Notes: generated by a model from the sequence alone, not told the origin. Shown: positions 27,543 through 44,124, counted from the stretch's first letter. The stretch: DNA of 64,000 nucleotides from Batrachochytrium dendrobatidis JAM81 (GCF_000203795.2 NW_006281114.1:62001-126000); one strand, 5' to 3'. Numbers and translations: made by a program.

Positions 27543-29373
27543 TTACGCATCATAAGCACCCAACTTGAACAGGAGAGCCTTTCCTTTTGCATTTCCAACA
27601 CTAAGATACCCGCCATGAGGCGAAAATGCAGCGGTAGATACTGCATCGAATGGAATAGCTTTTGTTGGCCAGTTTTTGACCACCCGCATAGAGGGCAAAT
27701 GTGCAATCCTTAATGCATTTTTGTCAGAATGGCTTGCCATCAACAGGAGTTTTGAATCTGGATGGAATATCAATGTCGTGATGGATGTTGTCAGATTCAT
27801 AAACACTTTGACTGGCTGAGGTTCATATGTCGTCGCGCCATCATCTACGCTTGCCGATCGAATACTTTCCATCAGATACACATTCACTACACCCGAGCTT
27901 GATCCAGTGGCAATATACTTGCCATCATTTGATACGGCAATTGCTGTTGGTCTCAGACATCCCTGATCTGTAAACCGATTCAAACACTCGCGAGTCTCCA
28001 CATCCCATTCATACACTTCACCACTTCCACCAAACGTAAACAGTCTTGTGCCGTCAGCAGAAAATACGGCGCACCGAACGTGCCCATTCATCTTGACATC
28101 AGACATCCATTGCATGGTATTTGAAGATACCAATGTAACATTGCCGTCTAAACAAAGAAATCCAATATACTTTCCGCAAGGAGATATGATGGATCGCTCA
28201 AAAGACTTGTCCTTTCGGCCTCGTACACCCCAGATTTTTTCCGTGGTGCCAGACTCTAGATCATAGACATAGAACCATTTGCGACGACCTGTCATTATAA
28301 TACGGCGACCATCAGCCGTGAAATGGGCTTTATGGATTGGCATGTCTTTGATGTAGATGCTTTGAATTTTCGAGTTAAGTTTTCCATCAACCTGAAATAG
28401 ACGAAGAGTTTTGTCAAAGCCAGCAGTAAGAAGAACAGGTGCATAGGGGTGGAATTGGACCGACTGTACCACTGCCTACAAACATAAATCATGATAAATG
28501 CAAGATTTAGCAAAACTCGTCAACCCAATATCAAGTACAAGTTATAAAGCGTCAAAGGATTACCTGTGAATATGCAAGCTGATTGACATCCTTTAGACGC
28601 ATCACATCGAGTTTATCAGCAGAAAGCAACGCTTTGCCATTGGTATTCACAATCGATTCAGTAGATTGAAGCAGTTTGAGCAGCGCATTATGGCCTAGAT
28701 CGACTTGATCAGACGTATCGCGATCTCCTTTATCATCATCATGATCCAAATCGCTTTCGCTTTTTGACAAACTCTTTTCAGTAGGAACTTGTGCCCATTT
28801 AGGTTTGGGAAACAAGCGTTCGTATTGGTGACGCAAACGCATTTCATAGTCAGATCCAGCAACTGTGGTTTCGTCAAAATCGTTACGCAGCTTGCGAAGT
28901 CGCTTGACCTTGTGCACATCTACTTTAATATCATCGTCTTCGTCAACCCAAGCAGCTGGCATGCCAATTTCTGAAGGCTGCTTTTCTGCTGTGGAAGGAG
29001 CATGCAGTTTTTCCTTGGGTTGAATGGATCCGGTATTGTCAATGGAAAATCCAAGAGTGGTTTCGGTTTCTTCATGATCGTCTTTACTGGCAGTTACTTT
29101 GTCTTTTGTGCCAACAAACGTGGATTTCAACAAACTAGCATTCAAGGCCTGCGAGACTGCACCCAAACTATCACCACCAAAAACCAATTCAGCCAATTCA
29201 GCTTCTTCAAGATCAAGAGAATCGACATCAGACATGACATCGTCTGCAACGGCTTGAGATGGGGTTGGCTCAGCTTCCCGACTGCGTTTATGAGACTCTT
29301 TATTTTTGATGGGATCAACTAGTGTAGTTGGTGCTTCTGCAGACTCTTTTGGCGCTGATAGTTTGACTGGCAT
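27543..29373 (-). CDS. UTP18: U3 snoRNP / SSU processome protein UTP18
   Basis: WD40 protein of the small-subunit processome, needed for 18S rRNA processing in the nucleolus. Two exons (29373-28564 and 28475-27543) give 580 residues; yeast Utp18 has 594. The N-terminal 250 residues are charged, with acidic patches (SDVDSLDLEEAELAELVFGG) and the conserved DYEMRLRHQYERLFPKPKWA. The propeller follows: VQSVQFHPYAPVLLTAGFDK, IHKAHFTADGRRIIMTGRRK, RSIISPCGKYIGFLCLDGN, and near the end FSPHGGYLSVGNAKGKALLF. A longer frame upstream lacks an ATG, so the start is at 29373. A GTCACGTGG box lies 115 bp upstream. Confidence 0.93.
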
Positions 29374-29487
29374 TTTGTAAATACGCTCAGACGATAACAA
29401 CTGGTTATCTTGCACGAGTAAGTCGAATTCGTTTTTTTATTTTTTTGTTTTTGGCTTCCTTGAATCGAAAGCAGTAATCACGAGATA

Positions 29488-29496
29488 GTCACGTGG
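29488..29496. promoter_or_regulatory. E-box (GTCACGTGG) upstream of UTP18
   Basis: CACGTG core about 115 bp before the UTP18 start codon, with the same GT flank on the left as the boxes near ADE5,7, VMA8 and SBDS. Confidence 0.45.
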
Positions 29497-29666
29497 AAAT
29501 AAGTTACTTTTTACTCTGCAACCCTAAAAATAGTGTAGGCTATCTTGATCTCATTGTTTGAACAGTCGATGGATTTGGATTTGTTTTTGGTGTAGCAATG
29601 ACAAGCCTATCATCTGATGTCAACATCCGCTATAAATAGTTTCAAAAGTGATTGACTATAGCCAAT

Positions 29667-30160
29667 GCATTTACAACTGTATTCACGCAAAATGGAATAC
29701 AGAATAAAAGTATAAAGTCATCCAATGATTGGCATCAGTTTACTAAACAATATTGCTTTTTGAGTCTTTTAGTTGACTGGTCTTTATACTCATGTTTGTA
29801 TAAAATAAACGAATATTCACACCCTGTAATACCAGACATTGGGTAGTTGGCATGGAAACAGCAGTTGCATTCCTGAAATGACAACCATTGCTTTTTAAAC
29901 TAGAAACGAACGTATCTGAAATATTTTGAAATACAAAGTGAAGTTTGGCTGAAAACAGTCAACCATGATATCTGGACTGCATTGAATGAATCTGGTTTTA
30001 AATTATAGTTTGAATTAAAGTCGTGCAATAGGTGTATGTTTTGATACATTGAGAATGTCTACTTGTAGTAGGAAAACAATGAATATTCAATTACTGTCTA
30101 TTCCAAAACAAGATGATGACAATACAAAAGTGCTGCATTTCATGTGAATGCGACCATAGT
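29667..30160. mobile_element. degenerate MITE-like element, about 490 bp
   Basis: The left end (GCATTTACAACTGTATTCAC, 29667-29686, continuing GCAAAATGGAA) closely matches the left end of the element at 56127. The right end near 30136-30160 (GCATTTCATGTGAATGCG) is a decayed inverted copy. Interior landmarks also match in order: TTAGTTGACT, a GTTTGTATAAAA-like run, GAACGTATCTGA, ACAATGAATAT and TATTCCAA.ACA. It therefore descends from the same sequence as 56127-56480 with insertions. No open frame. Confidence 0.65.
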
Positions 30161-31420
30161 ATGCAAAAGATCTTATACCAAGTCCAGTTGGTATCCCTAT
30201 AATCCTTTATACCAGACATTACAAAAATATGATTTTGGGAATGTGAATGCCAGCTTAGATTGAATTCAGCCATCAGTAGGTGTCAGTGGATATTGTGAAA
30301 TTGATTATTTTTAAATATATTAATGCTGTCGAGCCGGTGTGGATATAGCAACACCGATACCTGTAGTACGGGGTGCGCAATCTATTCTTGTTGGCGAGGC
30401 AAACACCAGCGCGTCGTTTGTTGGAAAGCGAGGGGTGTGCCATGTCTGTAATTTAAATCCATATGTGATGATTTATAGGTTGGACAAGTGTGCCTCGAGC
30501 AATCTTTATCACCTATAGATGGTCATGAGTTTGTGCCTCTCCACGTTGATTCATTTAACCTCCATGTTGACAAAGACCACTTAAAAATGACAGCCTGTCT
30601 GCTGTTGAGTTGGTCGACCATTCTCAATATACCTACACATCTACTTCAGCTCCATCAAAAAATCAACCGTTCAAACTTTGATATACTTTTATCTCATTAG
30701 ACTGTATGTTAATGATTTCATTGCTTGAATGCGATTTTGCTTTGATCATGTACCCAGATTCATTTCCAACCCATACAATGGGTCACTTTTATTTTGGTGA
30801 TATGCCAGGTTAAATATCCTCGAGTGACAGATTGGATCACTCATGTATTTGTTGACAAGTTGCACTTGGCTTAGTCTTGGCGATTTATCCCATCCTTTGT
30901 TATAATAATGTGCTACACGAACCCCTTTGTCATTCACCCCTTGCAATGTTTAAACTTTGCAAGTGGATATAAAAACCTGCACATCACCCTGTTGCAGCTA
31001 TCCACCCCACACGCCACACAACCATGCTATATAGTATCATCAAATTTGCCATTTACTTTGAATCTTGAGCAACTAACCTTTTTCTATTGGCACTTGGAAT
31101 ACCATTGTCTTTGGCCATCTGCGTAGTTTTAAAGAGTTTTGATTTCGCCACTTATCAATATCTGCTACATCAACTCTAGGATACCCAGCACACTTTGTTT
31201 AGCTCAAACAAGATCCACTATATTTAGTCCTCTTGGAAAATACCAAGAAATTAACGCCGAAAATTTGGTTTGTGGTACAACAGCAGTCGAAAAAATCTAG
31301 CTATTGAAAACTAAAAAGCGAGTCTGAAAACAGCAGTCCAAAACTTCAAAAGTAAAAAGCAGCACCTCAAAACTTTTAAACAAACTACCACACTTCTTTT
31401 CTTTAAAATCAACATCAGCA

Positions 31421-33734
<2,314 letters not shown>

Positions 33735-34200
33735 TGGTGTTGCCTGATTCATGGTTATATCAAGTTGTTTCCCTTCACCTTTTGCCTGATCCTCTAAAGA
33801 TCTCAATCTAGCTTTGCACCACTTGCAAGTTGGATTGAAACCTCGATGATCATGGCAACACCAATTTTTTTTAGATGCATTCAAAATGAACCAGTATTTA
33901 CAACCATATCGATGTAGTATAGCGCTAAATACATGATAGACTCTCGTTCGATTCCAATTCACATTAGATCTATTAGGTGATATTGTTTTAAACTTTTTGG
34001 TTTGTGCATCATATGATGGATGCTGTGTTTATTGAATTGGTGTCTATAAAGAAGCAGTGTAGTCGATTTGTGGTAGGAAAATGCAACGAATATCGTATAT
34101 TCCAGAGACTGAATGCAAGATAAATACAGAAAAGTGTTGCATTTTACATGAACACGGTGATAAATAAGATATGGTCTGCATATGGATAGTAGCCACAAGT
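33735..34200. other. convergent spacer between kinase and spermidine synthase
   Basis: About 465 bp between two stop codons. Most of it is a transposon-like repeat (about 33877-34163). No gene seen. Confidence 0.6.
33877..34163. mobile_element. degenerate MITE-like element, about 290 bp
   Basis: The right end contains the 23-bp block (34116-34138) identical to the copy at 27466, followed by GCATTTTACATGAACACGG, the family's right terminus. The left end (GCATTCAAAATGAACC at 33877) is a shortened version of the family's left terminus. Boundaries are approximate. Confidence 0.55.
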
Positions 34201-35542
<1,342 letters not shown>

Positions 35543-35872
35543 TACAAAGAACAAGAAAGACCACAACCGAGCGTAAGAAGAAAAAATTAAAATCAAAAAT
35601 TTATATGCGTATTCCTGAGGGTATTCAATTACAATTGGCTGGAAATTATGTTGTGATTGCTGAATCATGTTCACGCTTATTAAAAACGGATCGTTTCTTC
35701 AATCGACACAACGACTGTCAAAGTTCAACAATGGTTTCGATCTAAAACTATGTTTCCCAAAACATCACAATTACGTTCAAGAACTTTCAAGAACTTTCAA
35801 TGGGTTAAAGAACACACTATTCAGCAAGTTTTGTGAATAGGAATGTAAAGCAATCTTTATTCCATTAAAGGC
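35543..35872. other. spermidine synthase promoter region, 330 bp
   Basis: Lies between the SPE3 start and the stop of the upstream minus-strand GT32 gene. It contains the heat-shock element at 35776-35798 and nothing else recognisable. Confidence 0.6.
35776..35798. promoter_or_regulatory. perfect five-unit heat-shock element
   Basis: The stretch reads TTC-AA-GAA-CT-TTC-AA-GAA-CT-TTC: five alternating nTTCn/nGAAn units spaced exactly five bases apart, the canonical site for heat-shock factor trimers. It lies 234 bp upstream of the spermidine synthase start. The only other flanking gene shows its 3' end here, so SPE3 is the likely target. Confidence 0.75.
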
Positions 35873-37155
35873 TCAACCTCTCATTTCTCTATAAACAGAG
35901 CCAACAGAAATCTCATTCATGCGACGATACAACAGATTTTCACCCATAGCAATGTTTGTATCAACCTTTTGAGTGCCATCGCCCCATGTGTGTGACCAAT
36001 ATGTGATGGTGTATGCACGATGTTCTGGATCCAAATCCTGCTTGCACATAGTAAAGTTGGCTTGAGAAGATTGAGCAGAACATGTACTCCAATTATTTCC
36101 TGGCTTATGCCAGTCATATGGGAAAATCACTCCTATTAAACATATTTCAAAGTAGTTGAGTATTCACAAATGTAAAAACAGTCATCACAAGTTGACATGT
36201 ACCTGGTTCGATATGATGGATTGGAAAAGAAGAGCCAACACCATAGAGTGCGCTATACGCAACCAATCCTTCACGAAGAGCCATAGGTCCAGCAACAGCC
36301 TCTACTCGACTTGGAAGTGGACTAGATGCAATTCTTTTCAAGAGAAACATCCAAAACGGATGTTTTGGAACAGATGCCATCCATGCATTAGGAATATTGT
36401 TGTTGAAGTAGTAATCATCAGACATGAGAGGAACGATAGCACCACCCCAACGTGCAAGGGGTCGGTGGTTTTTAATGCATTCCACATCTAGATCTGCATA
36501 AAACCCGCCATACTAGATCAGAAACAAGTGTTAGTATACGTTACAATGGTGTGGAATCCAAAGTATAAAGCCACATACAAGACTGTTTTTCATTACATGT
36601 TTTATAAATACTCGAACCTTACCTTGTACATGTACATGTAGCGGACAACATCAGCACGACTGATGTTTTGAAGCATGCTATTGTATGTGGGCAGAAACCA
36701 TGAAAAGTCTTCAGTACATAACTTCAAGTTATCTTCGTCAGTCCATAGTTTGTGTTCCCAGAATGGATGCTGGTCACGCCATGAGTCTCTCCAGATAGAG
36801 AATTTCTATACCAATGCAGATGTGAATACAAGACATGACAGGTTAGCAAGAGGTTATTGACCATTAGTCTATTGCATAGGGTGGCAACACACTTGATTCA
36901 AAGTGTAACATATTCAACCAGCCTTACCTTGGGCAGTTCAGTAGTCTTCCATGAGTGATGAATGATGCTGGGAATAATATCAGCTTCTGACATCATTGAC
37001 TTTGGAATGTATTGAATGGGAGGTTCGCAAGATGTGGTTGCCCATGCCATGGTGCTTCGGATAAGATTGGAAGACATTGTCATAGTGATGATAGCAGCCA
37101 TTGCAAAAAACAGCAGTACTATCAAATGTGTAGAAGACCATCTAGTAAGGCTCAT
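35873..37155 (-). CDS. GT32 (OCH1-like) glycosyltransferase, copy A
   Basis: Type II Golgi membrane protein of glycosyltransferase family 32. A short cytosolic N-terminus (MSLTRWSSTH) is followed by one membrane anchor (LIVLLFFAMAAIITMTM). The catalytic domain begins IIPSIIHHSWKTTELPK and carries LWTDEDNLKLC, RADVVRYMYMYKYGGFYADLDVE (with the DxD metal-binding motif) and NNIPNAWMASVPKHPFW. It ends with DPEHRAYTITYWSHTWG. Four or more exons. The same gene is repeated immediately downstream in transcription-order terms (copy B, 37633-38977), with a shared intron after WKT-x-x-LP. GT32 members make mannosyl or related sugar links on glycans or sphingolipids; the sugar here cannot be told. Confidence 0.88.
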
Positions 37156-37632
37156 TGCTATAGACTATGCCGTACTGTTCCTAATAAAAAGATTGTCAGT
37201 AACATCCAGTGAAAGTCTGACATTCAAATGAGTTGTGCTTTTGAATCAAATGGTTGTCCAAAGGCATACATGCTAGTGTATATTTAGCAACTGAATAAAC
37301 AGTCTCCAGTACCAAGCAAGAATGGTCGAACCAGCAAGTTCTATCAGATTGACACTATACCTGAGCAGTTGAATTGTTGGTCAAAGAGCAGAGTGCATTC
37401 CATCTTTGATTCCGCGACTTGTTTGGATTGCCACGACTGTTTCTACAAAAATGTTAGTGAACACAACTAAGCACACATTCCTGACTCGAGTGTCGCCGCT
37501 ATCTGCGGGGTTGATTTATCCATACTTGTTGAAGCTCAATTTATTGTTACTAAATACTCTCATCACTCAACTGACAGAATCATAGTATTTTCAACTGGTC
37601 TTTATTTAATCTTTTCGATATCTTGATGTCAT
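37156..37632. other. spacer between the two GT32 genes
   Basis: About 475 bp that should hold the copy A promoter. No gene or repeat recognised. Confidence 0.5.
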
Positions 37633-38977
37633 CTAACGCTTCCCTCCTATATCTCGACGGAAAGGTGTAGATATTTTACCATCTCCATCACCCCATGAAT
37701 GTGACCAATATGTAATGGCAAACGCCTTGTGTTCTGGATCAACCTTTTCTTTGCATAAGTCTGGATCAATTGTGTCCCTTTGAGCAGAGCAAATAGATAT
37801 CAAGTCTTTGGTATCATGCCAGTCATACGGTAAAATCAATTCTAGATGAAATCAATCATGATGTGTAGGACTTAGAACCTTGATCCAGCATAACAGTTGA
37901 ATAAAACCATCAAATATCCTACCTTTTGCCATGTATGTGATGGGCGGCATAGATTCATTGTAATACTTTTGCTCAAACTCTTTCAGAGCCTGATACATGA
38001 TGGTTGGACCTGACATGGACTCAATTCGTCCATCAATTGGACGATCTCTAATCATTCTCAAAAGATGCAACCAAAATGGATGTCCAGGTGCAGATCCCAT
38101 CCATGCATTGGGAATATTATCATGAAATGCATAGTCTCGAGACATGAGTGGAACAACAACTCCTCCTTTTCGAGCAATAAGATCGTGCGGTTTAAGACAT
38201 TCCATATCCAAATCTGCGTAAAACCCTCCGTGCTAATAAAATAAATATGAGCATCCACAATAAAACTAGAACGCATCAGACACAATCAGTTGACAAGACT
38301 CACCAAATACATGTACATGTATCTAGCTGTATCAGCACGGTTGATGGTTTTTGGAAAAGATTTAAAGCGTTCCAGCATCCAAGGGAAATGATCCTCACAT
38401 AGTTTCATATTATCCTCGTCTGTCCATAAGATATACTTCCAGTCCTTGTGATTCTCAATCCATGATTCTTGCCAGGTTTGGAATTTCTATGCATTGAGGT
38501 TGGGTTAGATTGAACAGATACCATAACGGAACCAACCCAACCCAGGGCAGTCGTACTTACCAGAGGCAATGTTTTTGTCTTCCAAGACTGGTGAATGATG
38601 TGTGGAATGGGAATATATGCTTTTGGCTCCAATCTAGACAGGGTTTGAGGCTGCCACAGACAAGTGGCCATATTCAATGCATTCCGAGACCCCTCACTAT
38701 CATCATAGATGCTCACCGAGTTTTGCAGTGGCATGTCGAATAAAAAAAAGACGACATACATGATGACCAGTAAACTTAAAAGTCCTAATAGAAGCTTTGT
38801 GCGATATGAAAGAAGTGAACGAACAGGTTTAGCTGGTTCATGAGTTCTTTCATTAGCACCTGTTTCCTTGTCGATATCATTCAAAAGAGTTCCCAAAGTG
38901 TCCTCGTTATGAGTGGTGTCGTTGGAGTCATCCATGCTAGTTCGACGACGAGTTGAAACAAGCTGTTCAGTATCCAT
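37633..38977 (-). CDS. GT32 (OCH1-like) glycosyltransferase, copy B
   Basis: Paralogue of copy A with a longer cytosolic N-terminus of about 70 residues (MDTEQLVSTRRRTSMDD...), then the anchor LLLGLLSLLVIMYVVFFLF. The catalytic domain runs IPHIIHQSWKTKTLPL, LWTDEDNMKLC, RADTARYMYMYLHGGFYADLDME (DxD motif) and DNIPNAWMGSAPGHPFW, and ends DPEHKAFAITYWSHSWG. A longer frame upstream lacks an ATG, so the start is at 38977. Intron positions match copy A where I can compare them, so the pair arose by tandem duplication. Divergent from the hydrolase gene at 39264. Confidence 0.88.
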
Positions 38978-39263
38978 GGTATGGCTATATTCTAGCACAA
39001 TAAATAGAAATGCAAAGAAATGATAAAGTGGCTAAAGTCTTGAAAAGTCAGGTTGAAGCTGTTTTACTGCGTGTTGGTTCAAGCCACTTGATATTTATCA
39101 ATCTTGACCAACAGTCTACAAAGCAGTCGAATATATACGATCAATTGTATATACATTCAAGTCTAAACTTTCTCAATTTCAACTATAAATACTGGATATA
39201 ATCCAGTATTGAAATCATACCAACTAATCTGCAGATAATCACGTCGTTTCGTGAACTTGACAA

Positions 39264-40790
39264 ATGCCAAAGGCAATATCCAACAGTTTACATCTGAAAG
39301 AACTGCATGTAGATATTCCTACTGCTGCTGGGGGTGTCCTCAAAGGCAGGCTATTCTTGGGTGATAAACGAAAATCAACGTAAATATTGCTGGTTTTGTT
39401 CATATGACATGATCCATTCATTGGTGGTTGAATACCAGCAAGTCGGATGTATGGTTCATTTGGTACTTGGTTTGAACCTTGCTTTCCATATAAATACTGT
39501 CATGTATGGCTTATCCTTGTATGTTTTATCATGTTCAATAGCTGCGTTGTTTTAGCACATCCATATGGTCCTGTAAGTACAACTCGATTGATATTCTAAA
39601 TAAGCATTGATTCTACCAAGACCTAATCTGTGCCCAATCTTATACTTTAACTTGCTAAATCATCTAGCTTGGTGGAGATATGAAAAATTATATTGTCGAG
39701 GCTCTATTCGGCTTGTTCTCCTCAATGGGATATACTACTTTGCGATTCAACTTTAGGTACAGCTTTATTATTTTGGAATCCAAAATGCATTGATAATATC
39801 TAGACTAATAAAAATCCGAGTATTTTCAAATATTAGAGGGGTTGGAGGATCGACGGGAAGAACATCCTTTAGAGGATTGGGCGAGATTGAAGACGTTGTA
39901 ACTGTATGCAATTATGTTTTGACATGCACTCATTGTCTAGAACCTCCAACAAAACTCATTTTATGTGGGTATTCGTACGGATCAGTCGCGACAGGTGCTG
40001 CTGCAAGCCAGATTCCTCAAGTATCGGCAGTTGTCAGCGTGTCGTATCCCGCTGGAGGTAACACTTTGATTCATTGGATGACAGCGCTATCCATCTCAGG
40101 CTGTATGCTATTCTACCTACAAAAACACTGTTTGCTCAATTCTACAGTTGAATCTTACTTTTAGTACTATGGGCATTGACTCTTGGACACCAAAAAAAGC
40201 ATATTTCGGCACTTCAATCAACCCCTGATACCATTCAAAAATTCTTCATCACTGGATCAAAAGATAATTACACCTCTGAAGCCTCATTCATGCAATTCGT
40301 GACTAATATTCCCAACCCAAAAACTGTCGTGGTCGTCCCCGATGCTGACCATTTTTGGGTTGATACAGAACATGCATTGATAAGCCATTTAAATCAATGG
40401 GTAGTAAAGGTTTTGAGAGCCCATTTAGGTGAGCGTGGATCAACCAATGAATTAAGCAGTGGTTCTACACGTAAACTATCTGAAAGTGCTCAGACAAGTC
40501 TTTCTGGATCGGCTGCATTGCAAAGTGGCTACAGTAGTGGATCAAAAACGGTACTTTCTTCTCCGTCACGACCAGTGGCTGCATCTCCGGAATCAGGAAA
40601 CATCCCATCTACTACAAAACCAAATTCTGATGGCACGATAGACAGTACTCGGTCATCCTCCTTGGCCACACCATCATCCGACACACCCAAACTCACTGAT
40701 ACTCTTTTACCATCGAAACGAAGTCCACTAAAAGGCCCAAGAGAAATCTCTCCGCTTCGAACTTCTATAGACCAACTTTCAAAAACCTAA
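39264..40790 (+). CDS. alpha/beta hydrolase with Ser-rich tail
   Basis: Five exons (39264-39379, 39542-39572, 39668-39756, 39837-40057, 40165-40790) give 360 residues. The hydrolase fold spans about 1-240. It has LAHPYGPLGGDMKN (oxyanion-hole HP-x-G type), TLRFNFRGVGGSTG, the nucleophile elbow LCGYSYGSVA with its serine, GSKDNYT (acid) and PDADHFW (histidine). The catalytic triad thus looks complete. This resembles bacterial and fungal small hydrolases of the serine-aminopeptidase/dienelactone type; the substrate is unknown. The last 120 residues are Ser/Thr/Pro-rich and probably disordered. Confidence 0.8.
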
Positions 40791-40993
40791 CTACTTTAAG
40801 CTTTGTTTACTTGTGTCTTTTTCTTGGAATCAAGTTGACATTAACAACTCGGATGGCTATACTTTTAAACAATTGGGCTTTGATGTGTGGATGCGTTTTG
40901 AAAATCATTTTCTTGACAAATAAATGCACATATCAACATCCGTACTAGTCTTACGCTAGATTCATGGGTTGACTTTATTAAATCGTGCAACAG

Positions 40994-43900
40994 TTAGTCC
41001 ACCTTGATTGCAGAGTAAATCTTTCGCACAAAATAAAAAGATGCCAGGAATCCAATCGATCCCTACAATTTATAAAGCATCACGTTAACCTTGCAAATCA
41101 CACTACAAGACAACAGCACACAATACAATATGTAGAGCGGCAAGACTTACAGTTAGGATACAAAACAGCATACTCATAATCAACGTCCATCTGAGTCAAC
41201 AAAAATTAAATCCATTAGTGCATAATGCTACACATTCAATCCGTATCAAAAAACTGTAACATATTAAAGGCTTACCCAAAGTAAAGAATGGTAGATGCTG
41301 GATCACGCACTTCCATCCGCGTAATGTAGTAAGAAATACCATATATGAACATGTATGCGCCAGCAGATCCACTACCAAAAAAGGATCGCCACCACCTACA
41401 TGGTCAAACATTCAATGTGTGCATTTTAGTAATGCATGCAAATGAATCAAACCAAACTTCATGTTACACTATACCAATGATAATTTTCGGCGCATAGTTG
41501 AAAGTATGTGATGAGGATCGATATCAAAGAGCATGTAAGCGCCAAAATGAAAAACACAAGCATGAGAAATCCAAAAACGTAGTATACGCGATTGGACCAA
41601 ATGCTGCTCATGATAAAGTAGAGTTCAATGAATACTGCGCCAAAAGGTAAAATTCCACCAAGCATGATACTTGGCAGAAACTTGAGATAGAATGGCTATT
41701 CAATTACAAAGTCAGTTTAAAGCATGTATGTTGAGGTTTTTATTATTCAAGCATGTGGTCTTACCTGGTCGGGAATTTGTCGAGGAATCTGATTTGTTCG
41801 AACAGGCACTTCAATTCTCTAAATAGTTAAAAATTCAATTTTAGTAAATGCCAATCATACAATCTACAACAACCCATGGATCTCTTGTAAATCAAAAACT
41901 TACAGCTTTTTTAAATCCAAAATATGCACCAAAAAGACAAAGTGGTGCAGAAACAAGAGACCACAATGCAATCAATGCAAACAGAGTGCCGAATGGAACC
42001 GCACCAGACGATTTGGCACCAATTAAAAAGAAATTAAGAATCAATGAAATACCAAAAACAGTTCTGTGATGATAAAGATTGGGTTAGTCTCGCAAGTTTT
42101 GGCAACATTTATAAATGAAAATACAAACTTACCCTGGAACCAAAAAGGCAGCCATGAGAACATTTTGACGCCATGCCTCGCCTCCAAAAAGCTTGTATAG
42201 ACGTGACGAAGTATACCCAGAAACAAAACCAAAGAGCACATAGAACACGAGCATCACAGTTGTGAGAGATCCACGACTTGATGGGGAAAGAAATCCAAGT
42301 GCAGCAAATGCTAAGTCATTGTAAGCAAGTGTCAGTTTTCAAATAAATCAAGCGAGATACAAAGTCTATCATAACCCAACCAATGTATTAAAAGTTGAAC
42401 ACAAAAGTTTACTTACCAACAGTCACAGTAGCCATAAGACCAAGCTGTGCACCACTTCCAACAAATACAGACAGAAGCATGCGATAAGGTGGTGCACGAA
42501 ACACATCTCCATGTACAATCTTCCATCCAAACTCTTCCTGTGCATCCTATAATGTCAGTCAGTATATGATGGGAATAGTGGTACAATTTAGCATTGACTG
42601 ATGAATTGTCACGATATACCTGATTATCCACTTCATTGTAACGAGCAATGTCACGACGCAAGGCACGCAGTAAAATCATCATGACCATGCCACTCAGCAA
42701 AAACACCACTGTTGCGGAATTAACAACACTAATACAGATGATATTGTATAAGAATAGGTTAAAACAGTCAGATACAATGATTTCATCATTGCACTTGTTT
42801 TGTGTAAAAAGGTTAAAAAGATCAATCTACCTAAACCAGTGGATTTTAGTATCTGTAGTAAACAGATAGTGATCCCAGCGAGTTCCCCAAGGAGTTTCTG
42901 ATTTCTAAACAACAAGATTGCATTTAGTATGCAAGTCAACAATTCAGTTTTAAAAATAAGGGATTGATTTACATACAATCCACTTGACACTGTACGAAAA
43001 CGATACGGGTGTAGATTCGCCAGGAGTTACTGTAAGAAGTAGATGTGATTGAGAGCCAGTAGATTCGCAATTGTTTTTTCCATTACTAGCAAGAATAGAA
43101 GTGGGTGCAACCTGCACACCAACCACACGGAATTTTTCCATATTTTCACTATGGTATGAAATGTAAATTTCATAATGATTGTTGAGAACAGGTTTTCCAT
43201 CCTAATCAAAAAAGTTAGACACGTGGGATTGTAGTGCAATGACAAGAACATGAATAGAGCAGTACCTGTGTAATGGATCCTAAAGGGAATCCAATGGTGG
43301 AATAAAAATCAACTTCATTACGAATTTTAGCGGCGGCAGGAAGACCATCGACCATCCTAACAATAAAATACCAAACCGAAGCATGAGTTGAACACTATAA
43401 TTTGAAATCCAATTCAACAAGAATCTAATGATTAAGAAACTTGCCAGTTGATCAAGTATTTTTCCATAATGGCTTCGTTGATGAAACCTGCATCCCACGA
43501 ATCGATACTGGTTTCACACAAGTGTGTGCAGGTGGTATTTTCTGCCATTCGAAGCTGTACAAGAATATGCGGAATGGCGAGATTCAGTTTACAACCAGAA
43601 ACAGGAGTATTTTCCAAACCATTATATAGTCAAAGTATCACCTCAAAAGGAGACGAGAACAGACGATCACCAAAAAGCACGCTACCAAGAGACTCGCTCT
43701 GTGGTTCAGGACCATTCTTTGGTAGACAGAAATGAAACTGCGTATAATAGTAGTCAAATGGCATGACCTTGAGTAGTGTTTATATTCAAGTATATAGATT
43801 TAGGATAGTAAGTAATGATGCATCAACGTAGAGCGATCAAGGACAGATCCGCACAACAGTATTTCCAAGTTAAAACTCCAAGACATTCAAACCAGTTGAA

Positions 43901-44124
43901 AGTAAAACACATTCAGGTTGATGCCATGCATTCTGTCTTTCCAGTTGCTCAGTTGTTTAATCAACGGTACCAAAACTCACTGTTTCAGGAGAGGACAAGG
44001 CATTGACCAACAACTCCACTTTGGCACCTTTTAGATAATCATGCGGAGCAACACCAGGAAGATAAAAGGAGTGTGCAGGAAGAAAGCACAGTGCAGCAAG
44101 AACAGTGGTGGTAGTGAGCATCAT
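40994..44124 (-). CDS. transmembrane 9 superfamily (nonaspanin/EMP70) protein
   Basis: Golgi/endosome nine-span protein. The start ATG at 44124 opens a signal peptide ([19 protein letters not shown]) and the lumenal domain [20 protein letters not shown], which is the family opening. [15 protein letters not shown] follows. The membrane half includes [73 protein letters not shown] and [17 protein letters not shown]. The last exon ends [12 protein letters not shown]; the C-terminal KxD fits the Golgi-retention signal known for TM9SF proteins. Around a dozen exons. Closest to the TM9SF2/4 group. Confidence 0.95.

Larger units (their letters stand above)
29374..31420. other. 2-kb divergent spacer between UTP18 and the kinase
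   Basis: Holds the UTP18 promoter (E-box at 29488), a degenerate MITE-like element (29667 to about 30160) and a somewhat more GC-rich stretch around 30330-30440. Upstream of the kinase the plus strand is pyrimidine-rich. Small open frames (for example 30488-30700) show no family signal. Confidence 0.55.

Noticed and set aside
40994..44124. Plus-strand open frames across the TM9SF gene (for example 43448-43766)
   Set aside because: They are complements of conserved nonaspanin exons and carry no motif of their own.
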